A stretch of DNA of 64,000 bases from Pasteurella skyensis (GCF_013377295.1 NZ_CP016180.1:62001-126000), one strand, 5' to 3'; shown: positions 11,188 through 24,040, numbered from the stretch's first letter. Made by a program: numbers and translations. The notes: generated from the sequence alone by a model not told the origin.

Positions 11188-11673
11188 GTGAAAACAAATT
11201 TTGATGAAATTTTACAAAAAATAGAAGAAACACAGTTTTTTAGTCGTGCTGGTATTAATGAATTTTTAGGAGAAAATATTATTTTAATAAAAAGCTTAGA
11301 AGATGCTTTTATAAATAATGATACTACTGATTTTCAAGGATTTTTTAATAAAATGGAATACTTTCCTTCAAGCTTGAAAGTGATAGAGGATCCTTTTTAT
11401 AAAGATATCTATACCCCCAAAGCACTTGTAAAGCAAAAGGTACAAATAAGTAAAATGATTTTCCAAAAAATAGCAAAATTAGATGAAAATTTGTTTAACG
11501 TAAAGCAGCATAATTTTCATCAATGCTTCAAATACTCAGCAAGTTGTGCTTTTAGCGGATACTTTCTTGAAAATTATTTGCAGTTGGGTAATCAATGGAA
11601 AAGGGTGGTAGATATTTATCATAAAGGACATTATCCCTTTGGTTTTTATAAAGAGACATTATTTGTGGTTTAG
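11188..11673 (+). CDS. Hypothetical protein, possible immunity protein
   Basis: The 161-residue protein starts with GTG at 11188, supported by AAAGGA 8 nt upstream. It is acidic to neutral, rich in Phe, Ile and Lys, and has no signal peptide or membrane segment. The likely secondary structure is helical. I do not recognise the family. Its size, AT-rich composition and position just before an Imm22-like gene fit an orphan immunity gene from a polymorphic toxin locus, but that is inference from context only. Confidence 0.6.
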   Translation: MKTNFDEILQKIEETQFFSRAGINEFLGENIILIKSLEDAFINNDTTDFQGFFNKMEYFPSSLKVIEDPFYKDIYTPKALVKQKVQISKMIFQKIAKLDENLFNVKQHNFHQCFKYSASCAFSGYFLENYLQLGNQWKRVVDIYHKGHYPFGFYKETLFVV

Positions 11674-11694
11674 GTACAAAAGGGATAATTTAAA

Positions 11695-12238
11695 ATGAAT
11701 GTAGATTTTGAAGCCTTTAAAGAATACGCTTCTTGGTTTATTAAAAAATCAGCCTGAATTTACTTTTCATACATTTGACAATATTATCAATTTTATTGAT
11801 TATGTTGAAGCTTTTGCTTCTCAATGGGTAGATAAAATAGAAATGAATAACAATGTGGTTTGTGTTTGGATTGGATATTTCAGCTCTGAAGAAGAGCTAT
11901 ATGATAACTATTTAAGTTTTAATTATGAAAATGAAGAAGTATCCCGTTTATGTAAAGATACAGGTTTAGATTATTACGATGAGGATTTTATTGAAAGTTG
12001 GTGGTTTGAAACCTTAGAAATAAATAATTTATTGAATAATAAAGATTATTTATCAGACTTCGAATATTTTTTTGATGAACTTATTGTAAAATTAAAAGAG
12101 CTAGATTTATCTCAATATAATTCCATTTCATTTTTATTTGGTACACAAGATCAAAATGAAAATTTATTTGCTTATCAGGGAATGACGATGAAAAATGCAC
12201 CCATTCAATTTGTATTTAAAAAGGAATATGTGAAATGA
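11695..12238 (+). pseudogene. Imm22-like (DUF4284) immunity protein gene with a frameshift in an A6 tract
   Basis: The start ATG at 11695 with AGGGA 9 nt upstream opens MNVDFEAFKEYASWFIKKSA and then stops. The rest is open in the next frame. The break lies at six A residues (11743-11748). With five As the text runs on as ASWFIKNQPEFTFHTF through to 12238, giving about 180 residues. The body has the look of immunity protein 22: VCVWIGYFSSEEEL, a central CKDTGLDYYDEDFIE and a late SISFLFGTQ. Such proteins neutralise secreted or contact-dependent toxins. Without the fix, only a TTG at 11708 lacking a ribosome site could start the long frame. A mutation, slippage during transcription, or a sequencing error would each explain it. 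No toxin gene is near. Confidence 0.65.
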
Positions 12239-12384
12239 ACAGCTTCCATTTTTCGAAAAATCAGTGTGAAAACTGTAATAAATATATTGATGTGGGTGAG
12301 CACGAGATTGATGAAATAGTTAAACAGATGAGATACAAAGTGGTATGCGTTGAGTGTAAAATAAGACTCGAAAAAGAAAAATAA
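12235..12384 (+). CDS. 49-residue protein with two CXXC motifs
   Basis: The ATG overlaps the stop of the Imm22-like gene (ATGA), suggesting translational coupling. The product begins MNSFHFSKNQCENCNKYIDV and later has CVECK. The Cys pairs at about residues 11/14 and 38/41 are spaced like a small zinc ribbon. It ends with a lysine-rich tail. I do not know the family. The regular motif and the 4-nt overlap argue that it is real despite its size. A role with the immunity gene is inferred from position only. The stop is followed directly by the right-hand USS copy. Confidence 0.65.
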   Translation: MNSFHFSKNQCENCNKYIDVGEHEIDEIVKQMRYKVVCVECKIRLEKEK

Positions 12385-12418
12385 GCGGTATGATCTTTGT
12401 AAAAATTTACAAAAATAA
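12383..12418 (+). repeat. Right USS copy bracketing the accessory block
   Basis: AAGCGGTATGATCTTTGTAA followed by AATTTACAAAAATAA. It is nearly identical to the copy at 10111-10146 and lies just before the prmA ribosome site. Confidence 0.7.
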
Positions 12419-12427
12419 GGAATAAAT

Positions 12428-13312
12428 ATGGCGTGGATACAAATTCGTTTGAATAGTACAGATGATAAAGCAGAGCAACTAAGTGAATTTTTTGAAGAAT
12501 GGGGGGCAGTGTCTATCACTTATATGGATAGTCAAGATACTCCCATTTTTGAACCGTTACCGGGTGAAACTCGTTTATGGGGGAATACTGATGTTGTAGC
12601 GTTGTTTGATGCTGAAACTGAGATGAAACCTATTCTTACATCACTGCAACAAAGTGGCATTATTGAATCTGATTTTGCCTATAAAATTGAGCAACTTGAA
12701 GATAAAGATTGGGAGCGTGAGTGGATGGATAATTTCCATCCAATGCAATTTGGTGAGCGTTTATGGATTTGTCCAAGTTGGCGAGAGGTGCCGGATCCTA
12801 ATGCGGTAAACGTGATGTTAGATCCAGGTTTAGCTTTTGGAACAGGAACTCACCCAACCACTGAACTCTGTTTACGCTGGTTAGATAGCCTAGATTTAGC
12901 AGGTAAAACTGTGATTGATTTTGGTTGTGGTTCAGGTATTTTGGCGATTGCTGCGTTGAAATTAGGGGCAAAATCAGTTATTGGTATTGATATTGATCCT
13001 CAGGCAATTACTGCAAGTAAAGTAAATGCGGAGCAAAATGGTGTAGCGGATAAATTGGCCCTTTATTTACCTGAAAATCAACCACAGAATTTACAGGCAG
13101 ATGTAGTGGTTGCTAATATTCTGGCAGGGCCTTTAAAAGAGCTGGCTCCTTTTATTGTACAGTTGGTGAAACCTCAAGGTTTATTAGGGCTTTCTGGTAT
13201 TTTAAATACGCAAGCAGAGTCTGTGTGTGAAGTGTATCAGCAAGATTTTTGTTTAGATCCTGTTGTTGAGAAAGAAGAGTGGTGTCGAATTACAGGTATT
13301 AAAAGAGGATAG
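12428..13312 (+). CDS. prmA: Ribosomal protein L11 methyltransferase
   Basis: PrmA trimethylates ribosomal protein L11 using S-adenosylmethionine. The 294-residue length matches the family. The N-terminal L11-recognition domain ([11 protein letters not shown]) is followed by the Rossmann methyltransferase domain with the SAM loop [18 protein letters not shown], the acidic motif GIDIDPQAI and the catalytic-pocket segment [15 protein letters not shown] precedes the ATG. The aroQ gene follows after 3 bp, so they are probably cotranscribed. Confidence 0.97.
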   Translation: MAWIQIRLNSTDDKAEQLSEFFEEWGAVSITYMDSQDTPIFEPLPGETRLWGNTDVVALFDAETEMKPILTSLQQSGIIESDFAYKIEQLEDKDWEREWMDNFHPMQFGERLWICPSWREVPDPNAVNVMLDPGLAFGTGTHPTTELCLRWLDSLDLAGKTVIDFGCGSGILAIAALKLGAKSVIGIDIDPQAITASKVNAEQNGVADKLALYLPENQPQNLQADVVVANILAGPLKELAPFIVQLVKPQGLLGLSGILNTQAESVCEVYQQDFCLDPVVEKEEWCRITGIKRG

Positions 13313-13315
13313 CAA

Positions 13316-13753
13316 ATGAAAAAAATTTTATTATTAAATGGCCCAAATTTGAATATGTTAGGGAAACGTGAGCCTGAGATTTATGGTGCACAAAGCCTTT
13401 TAAATATTGAGCAACATCTTCAACAGCTAGCGAGTGAGCAAGGTATTGAACTAGATTGCTTTCAGTCAAATAGTGAGGAGGCTTTGATTAATCGTATTCA
13501 TCAAGCTTTTCAACAGGTTGATTTTATTTTATTTAATCCAGCCGCTTTTACACATACCAGTGTTGCGTTACGTGATGCGTTACTTTCTGTGAATATTCCT
13601 TTTGTAGAAATTCATCTTTCAAATGTTCACTCTCGAGAGCCTTTTCGCCATCACTCTTATTTTAGTGATATTGCACAAGCCGTTATTTGTGGATTGGGTG
13701 TAAAAGGGTATGAATATGGATTAGATTTTGCATTATCCGGGTTGAAAAAATAG
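13316..13753 (+). CDS. aroQ: Type II 3-dehydroquinate dehydratase
   Basis: AroQ converts 3-dehydroquinate to 3-dehydroshikimate in the shikimate pathway. The 145-residue length is typical of the dodecameric type II enzyme. The start [19 protein letters not shown] carries the catalytic Tyr and Arg. The middle has [16 protein letters not shown] and [17 protein letters not shown] with the active-site His and Ser/Asn. It sits 3 bp after prmA and ends before a hairpin. Confidence 0.97.
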   Translation: MKKILLLNGPNLNMLGKREPEIYGAQSLLNIEQHLQQLASEQGIELDCFQSNSEEALINRIHQAFQQVDFILFNPAAFTHTSVALRDALLSVNIPFVEIHLSNVHSREPFRHHSYFSDIAQAVICGLGVKGYEYGLDFALSGLKK

Positions 13754-13760
13754 GCGTAAA

Positions 13761-13799
13761 AAAAGGATTAAATACTGTTAGTACTTAATCCTTTTGATT
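13761..13799. terminator. Bidirectional terminator between aroQ and the FGGY kinase gene
   Basis: Arms AAAAGGATTAA and TTAATCCTTTT, extended inward by TAC/GTA around a small mismatch. T runs flank it on both strands. It lies between two convergent genes. Confidence 0.85.
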
Positions 13800-13812
13800 G
13801 ATACTTGACCTT

Positions 13813-15411
13813 TTAGGCAGAAATATCTGCTTTTAACGCAGCTTGCACCACATCAATCCCTTTTTTATAGTTTTCCATAAATTGTTGGTATCCTTTTGCT
13901 ATTGCAGGATCTGGCTGTGTAAGTGTAATCTTTGTTTGGTTAAAGATTTCTTGATCTAAATAAGTCTCTAAACGATATTGATCTTTTTTGCTGAGGTAGT
14001 TTGCTAACAGTGCAATTCCCCAAGCGCCGCCATCTGATGCAGTATCCATTGTCGCAACAGGCGTATTAAGGGCTGCCGCTAATATAGATTGTGCAACTTG
14101 CTCTGTTTTGAAAATACCGCCGTGTCCTAAAATATGTGTAATATTGATATTTTCTTGTTGCTGTAAAATATCCATACCTATTTTCATAGCACCGAAAGCA
14201 CTATAGAGATGCACTCTAATAAAATTAGCAAGGCTAAATTTAGCATTGGTTGGGTGTAAAAATAATGGGCAGCCTTTGGTTAGCTTAACATTATGCTCTC
14301 CTGAATAGAAACCGTAAGAGAGTAATCCACCACAATCAGGATCACCTTGCAATGCTTTAAGGAATAGCTTGTTATAGAGCTCATCAGTATCTATATTAAC
14401 ACCAAAAGTTTGTAGTGTTTCATTGAAAAGATTGATCCAGTTATTGATATCAGTACTACAATTATTGGCGTGAGCCATTGCCACGAGTTTACCTGCTGGA
14501 GTAGTGACTAAATCCAATTCAGCATAGCTACGAGAGAGCGGTTTATCCAATACCACCATTGTAAAAGCAGACGTACCAGCAGAAATATTCCCTGTATTTT
14601 CTTTAATACTATTGGTTGCTATCATACCTGTTCCAGCATCACCTTCAGGTGGGCAAAGAGGTACACCTGCTTTTAACAGCCCTTTAGGATCTAGCAATCT
14701 AGCCCCTTTTTCCGTTAATTTTCCTGCATTTTGACCTGCAACGAGTACTGTTGGTAAAAGATTTTCTAATTTCCACTCTACTTGATAATCAGTAATCACT
14801 TGTCCAAATTTTGACAGTAATGTTTTATCATAAGATAACGTATTGGTATCAATTGGGAACATTCCTGAGGCATCGCCAATACCCAATACTTTTTCACCTG
14901 TTAATTGCCAATGTACATAGCCTGATAAGGTTGTTAAATAATCTATATCAGCAATATGTGGTTCTTTATCTAGGATGCATTGATAAAGGTGAGCAACACT
15001 CCAACGCTGTGGCACAGGATAATCAAAGAGACGTGTTAAGATTTGTGATGCAGGTAGAGTAATATTGTTACGCCATGTTTTAAAAGGACTGAGTTGATTT
15101 CCTGCTTTATCAAATGGAAGATAACCGTGCATCATTGCACTGATTCCCATTGCTTTTAACTGGGTAATATGAGTGCCATACTTTTGCGTTACATTGGCTT
15201 GTAAACTGGCATAGGCAGCTTGTAAATTATCCCATACTTCATCTAGATGATAAGTCCAAATAGAATCAATAAAACGATTTTCCCAGTCTGCATAACCTGT
15301 AGCTAATGTTTCACCACTTTCAGTGATCAAAACGGCTTTTATTCTTGTTGAGCCCAATTCAATACCGACGATAGCGTCACCATTATCAATTAACTGTTTA
15401 TTTTTTTGCAT
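13813..15411 (-). CDS. FGGY-family carbohydrate kinase
   Basis: The 532-residue protein has the FGGY-kinase layout. The N-terminal phosphate-1 loop reads GIELGSTRIKAVL. A middle segment carries PPEGDAGTGMIATNS, where the Asp is the likely catalytic base, and NISAGTSAF is the phosphate-2 loop. A C-terminal HILGHGGIFKTEQVAQSILA corresponds to the adenosine motif. AAGGAG precedes the ATG. FGGY enzymes phosphorylate sugars such as xylulose, ribulose, glycerol or fuculose. The substrate cannot be read from sequence, and no isomerase, epimerase or transporter lies next to it. A broad xylulokinase-like label is as far as I can go. Confidence 0.85.
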   Translation of the reverse strand: MQKNKQLIDNGDAIVGIELGSTRIKAVLITESGETLATGYADWENRFIDSIWTYHLDEVWDNLQAAYASLQANVTQKYGTHITQLKAMGISAMMHGYLPFDKAGNQLSPFKTWRNNITLPASQILTRLFDYPVPQRWSVAHLYQCILDKEPHIADIDYLTTLSGYVHWQLTGEKVLGIGDASGMFPIDTNTLSYDKTLLSKFGQVITDYQVEWKLENLLPTVLVAGQNAGKLTEKGARLLDPKGLLKAGVPLCPPEGDAGTGMIATNSIKENTGNISAGTSAFTMVVLDKPLSRSYAELDLVTTPAGKLVAMAHANNCSTDINNWINLFNETLQTFGVNIDTDELYNKLFLKALQGDPDCGGLLSYGFYSGEHNVKLTKGCPLFLHPTNAKFSLANFIRVHLYSAFGAMKIGMDILQQQENINITHILGHGGIFKTEQVAQSILAAALNTPVATMDTASDGGAWGIALLANYLSKKDQYRLETYLDQEIFNQTKITLTQPDPAIAKGYQQFMENYKKGIDVVQAALKADISA

Positions 15412-15451
15412 AAGCGACTCCTTACTGTTGTTAAGCTTTAGCTTGTCATAA

Positions 15452-17290
15452 TTAACACTCTATTTTTTGTAGCATATCTGAGAAATTAACCTCTATATAG
15501 TTTTTTTCTAATATAACACGAGTTTGAGCATTTTGCTCAATTTTTGCTAATTGGGAAATACAATCACTTAAACTACAAGCGGTATGATTGACACAATTTT
15601 TTGCAAAAAACTCACTTAAACTGACCGCTTGTTGATTGAATAAATTCAACAATAATTGTTGTAAATTTTGTTCTCGTAAGCACTGTGGCACTTTATTAAT
15701 AGTTAAACGAGTTTGCCCTTGCCAGTGTTTTTCTATAATTTCAAACCCTAAAATAGTAAGCTGTTGCTCACATTGTTGCCACGCAATAGTTTGAACTTCA
15801 TCAAGGGTTAAACTTAATGGAATGAGCAATACTTTGGTTTCATTTTTTTTCAGTTCAGCTTGTAATGTTAATTCTGCCAATTTTTTTAATGAAACTAAAT
15901 AAAATACCTCTTGTTTTTTCAACAGCAGCGCTTTATTCTGCACGATGGTAAGTGCTTGAGTGTAGTCTGAATTTGATTGAGTAAGCGGTGTGATCTCTGC
16001 TGTTTTTTGCAAATTTTCATTAAAATCTGACCGCTTAATAGGTGAGGTATTTAAGGTTGTATTTTCACTATGCAATAACTCGCCATAAAGACGTTGTGAG
16101 GACTTACTTACGCTAGGAGAAGTATAAGATGGCGAACGATTAAAACTTAAACCTTGCGAGTAATTTTCTTGGTATCGTTCCGCAAAAATATTTTTTCCAG
16201 CAGCTGCTCTGTTGGTGTCTTTAGCATAGCTTGGAATGGGTTCGTTTACCTGATTATCAATTAAAGGTAAATGCGCTTGTTCCTGTAACGCATTTGCAAT
16301 ACCTTGATAAATAAAATCGTGCACTAATCGTCCTTGATGAAAACGCACTTCGTGTTTTGCTGGGTGAACATTGACGTCCACTTGGCTAGCGTCAAGATCC
16401 AAAAAGAGGACAAAACTCGGATAACAATCTTTCGCCAGTAAATCACCATAGGCTTGGCGGATAGCATGGTTAATGGTTTTATCTCGCATCATTCTCCCAT
16501 TAACATAGCTATAATTCAGATCGTTTTGAGTACGAGCAATAGTGGGCGAACCAATCCAACCTTGTAAATGCAGATCTCCGTGTTGCCAATCTAAATGGAC
16601 ACTATTTTGAATAAAATTATCACCACAAATTGCTGCCACTCGTTTTTGTTGCTGCTCTAAATTGTGATGAGCGATCCCTTTGTAATAGCGGACTTTTTTA
16701 TCATTATGGGTTAATGTAAATGTAATACTTGGTTTAGCTAAGGCAATACGTCTAACTACTTCATCAATATGATTAAATTCTGTTTTATCTGTACGTAAAA
16801 ATTTACGTCTTGCAGGGGTATTAAAAAATAAATTAGCGACTTCAATGGTTGTACCAACAGGGTGTGAAGCAGGTTTAACTTCAACCGCCATATCTCGCCC
16901 CTGTGCATAAGCCTGCCATGCTTCGGTTTGATTTTCAGGGCGTGAAGTTAAGGTTAAACGAGAAACAGAACTAATACTTGCTAGCGCTTCGCCACGAAAG
17001 CCTAAACTTAAAATCGCTTCTAAATCTTCAAGACTGGCAATTTTACTGGTAGCGTGACGAGCCAATGCCAATTCTAAATCGACTTTTGCGATACCACAGC
17101 CATTATCACGAATGCGGATCAACTGGGAGCCGCCTTTTTCAATATCAATTTGAATATTGGTAGCCCCTGCATCAAGGCTATTTTCCACTAACTCTTTGAC
17201 CACAGAAGCGGGACGCTCAACCACTTCCCCTGCGGCAATTTGGTTCGCAAGTTGTGGTGGCAGAATATTGATAAGGTGTTTTTCACTCAT
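15452..17290 (-). CDS. mutL: DNA mismatch repair protein MutL
   Basis: MutL links MutS mismatch recognition to MutH incision and UvrD. At 612 residues it has the GHKL ATPase motifs in order: [26 protein letters not shown], and [17 protein letters not shown] variable linker (about residues 330-430) is followed by the C-terminal dimerisation domain. The metal-endonuclease motif DQHAxxER of non-enterobacterial MutL is not seen, as expected for organisms with MutH. The linker and the C-terminal domain are partly built from in-frame USS cores (see separate entries). The promoter should lie in the 177-bp gap to the sdhE terminator. Confidence 0.97.
   Translation of the reverse strand: MSEKHLINILPPQLANQIAAGEVVERPASVVKELVENSLDAGATNIQIDIEKGGSQLIRIRDNGCGIAKVDLELALARHATSKIASLEDLEAILSLGFRGEALASISSVSRLTLTSRPENQTEAWQAYAQGRDMAVEVKPASHPVGTTIEVANLFFNTPARRKFLRTDKTEFNHIDEVVRRIALAKPSITFTLTHNDKKVRYYKGIAHHNLEQQQKRVAAICGDNFIQNSVHLDWQHGDLHLQGWIGSPTIARTQNDLNYSYVNGRMMRDKTINHAIRQAYGDLLAKDCYPSFVLFLDLDASQVDVNVHPAKHEVRFHQGRLVHDFIYQGIANALQEQAHLPLIDNQVNEPIPSYAKDTNRAAAGKNIFAERYQENYSQGLSFNRSPSYTSPSVSKSSQRLYGELLHSENTTLNTSPIKRSDFNENLQKTAEITPLTQSNSDYTQALTIVQNKALLLKKQEVFYLVSLKKLAELTLQAELKKNETKVLLIPLSLTLDEVQTIAWQQCEQQLTILGFEIIEKHWQGQTRLTINKVPQCLREQNLQQLLLNLFNQQAVSLSEFFAKNCVNHTACSLSDCISQLAKIEQNAQTRVILEKNYIEVNFSDMLQKIEC
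15575..15632. other. Inverted USS pair inside mutL (C-terminal part)
   Basis: ACAAGCGGT at 15575-15583 and ACCGCTTGT at 15624-15632 face each other within coding sequence. A TTTTTTGCAAAAAA tail lies between them. Confidence 0.7.
15982..16037. other. Inverted USS pair inside mutL (linker)
   Basis: TAAGCGGT at 15982-15989 and ACCGCTTA at 16030-16037, with a GCAAATTTTCA tail between. On the mutL strand this is translated as [11 protein letters not shown], a peptide dictated by the USS. Confidence 0.7.
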
Positions 17291-17410
17291 TGAGATGACC
17301 TTGTTATTTGGATAATTTATGTAAATGATTATCTGGATTCTAGCATAAATAAAATAAGAGAAGAATTTTTATTAAAATATGTAAATTTTAATGAGGATCG
17401 TACCGCTTGT

Positions 17411-17450
17411 TTTTAAACAAAAGGTTATATTATCAGAAAATATAACCTTT
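17411..17450 (-). terminator. Terminator of the glnB-lspA-ispH-sdhE operon
   Basis: 12-bp perfect stem AAAGGTTATATT/AATATAACCTTT with a 7-nt loop, followed on the minus strand by TTTGTTT. A USS core (ACCGCTTGT, 17402-17410) abuts it. Confidence 0.75.
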
Positions 17451-17467
17451 ATAATTAAGTGTCAAAG

Positions 17468-17713
17468 CTACACATCTAGTTTAGATTGAATTAATTCAAC
17501 CATTTTTTGCATCTCTTCCTGTGGTGCTTTTTCTTGGTTCATCAGCCAACGAAACAGTTCAGGATCCGTAAATTTCAACATTTCTACAAAGGTATTTTGT
17601 TGTTCTTGTGATAAATTATCGAAATGATTTTTATAAAATGGCATTATCATTTCATCTAATTCACGCATACCACGACGGCATTCCCACTCAATTCTAAAAC
17701 GATTAAAACTCAT
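17468..17713 (-). CDS. sdhE: Succinate dehydrogenase flavinylation factor SdhE (YgfY family)
   Basis: SdhE helps attach FAD covalently to the flavoprotein subunits of succinate dehydrogenase and fumarate reductase. The 81-residue protein has the hallmark RRGMRELDEMI (RGxxExD motif) and the C-terminal helix pattern FVEMLKFTDPELFRWL. Its ATG shares one base with the ispH stop (TAATG), so translation is probably coupled. It is the last gene of the glnB-lspA-ispH-sdhE run and is followed by a terminator. Confidence 0.93.
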   Translation of the reverse strand: MSFNRFRIEWECRRGMRELDEMIMPFYKNHFDNLSQEQQNTFVEMLKFTDPELFRWLMNQEKAPQEEMQKMVELIQSKLDV

Positions 17714-18657
17714 TATTTTACCTCTTTTATTCTAAGCTCTTTGGGTACTTCAAAAATAGTATTTTCTTCACAGCCTTCTAATTCTTTGATCGTGTTTGCA
17801 CCGAGAGCTTTTAAATGTGAAACAACGGATTGTACCAACACTTCTGGTGCAGATGCCCCTGCGGTAATACCGATGGTTTCGACATTTTCAAGCCAATTTG
17901 GATCAATATCTTCTGCACCATCAATCAATCTTGCAGGTGTTCCCATACGAGAAGCTAACTCAGCTAAACGGTTAGAGTTGGAAGAGTTTTTAGACCCTAC
18001 CACTAATACCAGCTGTGATTGTTGTGCTAAATCTCGTACTGCTTGTTGGCGGTTTGTGGTGGCATAACAAATATCGTTTTTACGAGGACCTTGAATTGCA
18101 GGATATTTTTGTTTTAACTCTTCAATTACATCAATGGTATCATCAATAGATAAGGTGGTTTGGGTCATAAAAGCAAGTTCCTCATCTTTAGTAACAGAGA
18201 GTTTTGCCACATCTTCAATAGATTCAACTAAGTAAATACCGCCTTGCTGATTATCATATTGACCCATTGTGCCTTCTACTTCTGGGTGTCCCTCGTGTCC
18301 AATCAAAATCGCTTTTGTTCCTTTACGGCTTGCCCTTGCCACTTGCATATGGACTTTGGTCACTAAAGGACAGGTTGCATCAAATACTTTTAAGTTACGA
18401 TTTTTTGCCTCGTTCCGAACTGCTTGAGATACTCCGTGAGCTGAAAAAATTACAATGGCATCATCGGGCACATCATCAAGCTCTTCAACAAAAATCGCCC
18501 CTTTTTGCTTTAATCCTTCCACCACAAAACGATTATGTACCACTTCGTGACGGACATAAATCGGTGCACCGTGAATTTCTAGGGCTAATTCTACAATAGA
18601 AATGGCACGATCTACTCCAGCACAAAACCCTCGCGGATTGGCTAATAAAATTTTCAT
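17713..18657 (-). CDS. ispH: 4-hydroxy-3-methylbut-2-enyl diphosphate reductase
   Basis: IspH (LytB) is the last enzyme of the MEP isoprenoid pathway and makes IPP and DMAPP. Its 314 residues carry the three cluster-ligating cysteines: [12 protein letters not shown] (about residue 12), [11 protein letters not shown] (about 96) and [12 protein letters not shown] (about 197). [12 protein letters not shown] and the SSNSNRL substrate motif are also present. The ATG follows the lspA stop with no gap (TAAATG). The lspA-ispH pairing is common in gammaproteobacteria. Confidence 0.98.
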   Translation of the reverse strand: MKILLANPRGFCAGVDRAISIVELALEIHGAPIYVRHEVVHNRFVVEGLKQKGAIFVEELDDVPDDAIVIFSAHGVSQAVRNEAKNRNLKVFDATCPLVTKVHMQVARASRKGTKAILIGHEGHPEVEGTMGQYDNQQGGIYLVESIEDVAKLSVTKDEELAFMTQTTLSIDDTIDVIEELKQKYPAIQGPRKNDICYATTNRQQAVRDLAQQSQLVLVVGSKNSSNSNRLAELASRMGTPARLIDGAEDIDPNWLENVETIGITAGASAPEVLVQSVVSHLKALGANTIKELEGCEENTIFEVPKELRIKEVK

Positions 18658-19158
18658 TTAATCACTCTTTTTCTGTTTTTTTCCATCTAAAAAACTTTCT
18701 AGGATCAACAATCCCGCCCCCATCACAATACCAATATCGGCAATATTAAAAACAGGATAATGATAAATATCCCAATAAAAATCTAAAAAATCAATAACAT
18801 AACCATTATACAAACGATCAATGCCATTTGCCAATGCACCACCAATAATTAACGCATAGGCGGCATTTACCAGTTTTTGAGAGTAACGGTTTTTATTTAA
18901 TAACACCATCAGTACGGTAGAAATCACGACCGCCAAACTAATAAAAAAGTATTTTTGCCAGCCAGAATGTTCTGCTAAAAAGCTAAACGCAGCCCCTGTG
19001 TTACGCACATAAGTTAAATTAAAGATAGGCAAAACAGTGATACTCTCATAAAGTGCAAAACTTTTTACCACTAAATATTTAGTCAATAAATCAACCACAA
19101 GTACGACTACACTTAACCAGAGCCAATAAATGCCTGATTTTTCTGTTAGTTTATTCAT
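18658..19158 (-). CDS. lspA: Lipoprotein signal peptidase (signal peptidase II)
   Basis: LspA cleaves prolipoprotein signal peptides after lipid attachment. The 166-residue protein has four hydrophobic segments. The two catalytic Asp motifs are NGIDRLYNGYVIDFLD and FNIADIGIVMG. The C-terminus is basic (LDGKKQKKSD). It lies 3 bp after glnB and directly before ispH. Confidence 0.97.
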   Translation of the reverse strand: MNKLTEKSGIYWLWLSVVVLVVDLLTKYLVVKSFALYESITVLPIFNLTYVRNTGAAFSFLAEHSGWQKYFFISLAVVISTVLMVLLNKNRYSQKLVNAAYALIIGGALANGIDRLYNGYVIDFLDFYWDIYHYPVFNIADIGIVMGAGLLILESFLDGKKQKKSD

Positions 19159-19161
19159 TAA

Positions 19162-19598
<437 letters not shown>

Positions 19599-19613
19599 AT
19601 TAAATGTTATTTG

Positions 19614-22667
<3,054 letters not shown>

Positions 22668-22671
22668 TTAA

Positions 22672-23997
22672 TCAGTAATTTAACTTTTTATTTGTTAATG
22701 TGAATAGAGAAAGGGCGGTAAATCCAAATGCTATACCCCCTAAAATTAAATACGTTTCTTGATAACCATATCTTGCAACAGCATTTGCTGTGTGTGCAGC
22801 TCTTTCTATACCGTGTGCAATTGTATATTCAGTACCATTTAAATCATATAATTTACCTACGATAGGAGATTCAAATAAAGTAGTTACTTGTTTAACAAAT
22901 TGACAAGCAACGAGGTATACGGTTGCAGAAAAATGCACTTCAAAAACATTTGCAATATATTTAAATGAACCGACTAAATAGAATGGTACTTCAAACATAT
23001 GTAAGGTTTTTAATAACACAACGTGCCAAGCTTCTGTTGCAAATGCAGATCCTGTAATACGAATACTCATAATTGTACCCGCAATTAACAAAGCATTTTT
23101 AGCCCCAGTGTATTTATTAATAATAACAGGGACGAAGAACATAATCATTGCATTTAACATTTCACCTAGTGTTGTGACATAACCAAAAACCTCAATCCCT
23201 TTTTCTTTTGTATCAAAGAAAGTATTAAAGAAATTTCCGAATTGTTGGTCAAAAATATCATAAGTACAAGCAACGCCCACAATGTAAGCAATTAAAGCCC
23301 AGAATTGAGGACGTTTTAATAATGCTAAAGCTTGTTTTATACTAATAGGGTTTTTATTTTCACCTAATTGAGCAAGAACAGAAGATGTTCTATTTTCAGG
23401 TTTCATTATTGCAACTAAAATTAATAAAACAACTGCACCACCAGAACCTAACCAAAATACTGAATTTGGATCTTTACCATATAAAACCCCTGCTATAGAT
23501 GCACAAATAGCCCAACCGAACATACCGAACATTCTTGCACGACCATATTCAAAACGGTTTAAGCGGCTTATACGTTCTATATAGGCTTCTGATGCAGGTG
23601 CACCACTTGAAAATACAAAGCCCATATAAACACCACCAGATAATGCACCTAACCAAACATTTTGTTTTAATAATGGTGCAAAAACATAAATGAAGAAAGG
23701 TCCATAAAAAATTAGGGTGATCGCAAGTATCCATAATATATACTTTTTGATACCCAACTTATCAGTTAAATAACCAAAAATAGGTTGAAAACATATTCCA
23801 GCAAATGCCATTGAAGAAAACACTAAACCTGTTTCTTCTCCAGATAAACCATTTATGTCTCCCAACCACACACCAAGAAATGGAAAACAAGTTGCCATAA
23901 TAAAAAAGAAAGTGAAAAAATAAGCACTCGACACCCAATAATTTCTATTAGAAAAATAGTAGTGGCTATCACTATAAAATGATGTAGTTTCTGACAT
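22672..23997 (-). CDS. lacY: Lactose permease, OHS family of the MFS
   Basis: This is a proton-coupled lactose importer of the inner membrane. Its 441 residues show about 12 membrane segments. The key LacY residues are present: Glu of SSGAPASEAYIERISR and Arg of FEYGRARMFGMFGW (sugar binding, E126/R144 equivalents), and His and Glu in LKTLHMFEVPFY (H322/E325 equivalents). The N-terminal part carries the MFS loop GYLTDKLGIKK. RafB or CscB are close alternatives, but the lacZ next door favours lactose. The intergenic region to the divergent repressor gene holds an operator palindrome and a CRP site. Confidence 0.93.
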   Translation of the reverse strand: MSETTSFYSDSHYYFSNRNYWVSSAYFFTFFFIMATCFPFLGVWLGDINGLSGEETGLVFSSMAFAGICFQPIFGYLTDKLGIKKYILWILAITLIFYGPFFIYVFAPLLKQNVWLGALSGGVYMGFVFSSGAPASEAYIERISRLNRFEYGRARMFGMFGWAICASIAGVLYGKDPNSVFWLGSGGAVVLLILVAIMKPENRTSSVLAQLGENKNPISIKQALALLKRPQFWALIAYIVGVACTYDIFDQQFGNFFNTFFDTKEKGIEVFGYVTTLGEMLNAMIMFFVPVIINKYTGAKNALLIAGTIMSIRITGSAFATEAWHVVLLKTLHMFEVPFYLVGSFKYIANVFEVHFSATVYLVACQFVKQVTTLFESPIVGKLYDLNGTEYTIAHGIERAAHTANAVARYGYQETYLILGGIAFGFTALSLFTLTNKKLNY

Positions 23998-24040
23998 AAA
24001 AAATCCTTAGTTAAGAATATTAAGTATATACTCCTTATAG

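Noticed and set aside
11708..12238. Start of the Imm22-like gene at the TTG 11708
   Set aside because: No ribosome site, and the ATG at 11695 with AGGGA gives a better start that needs one base change at an A6 run; treated as a frameshifted gene instead.
10111..12418. Insertion sequence or integrase-borne island between tldD and prmA
   Set aside because: No transposase, integrase or terminal inverted repeats are present; the only flanking repeats are the USS copies.
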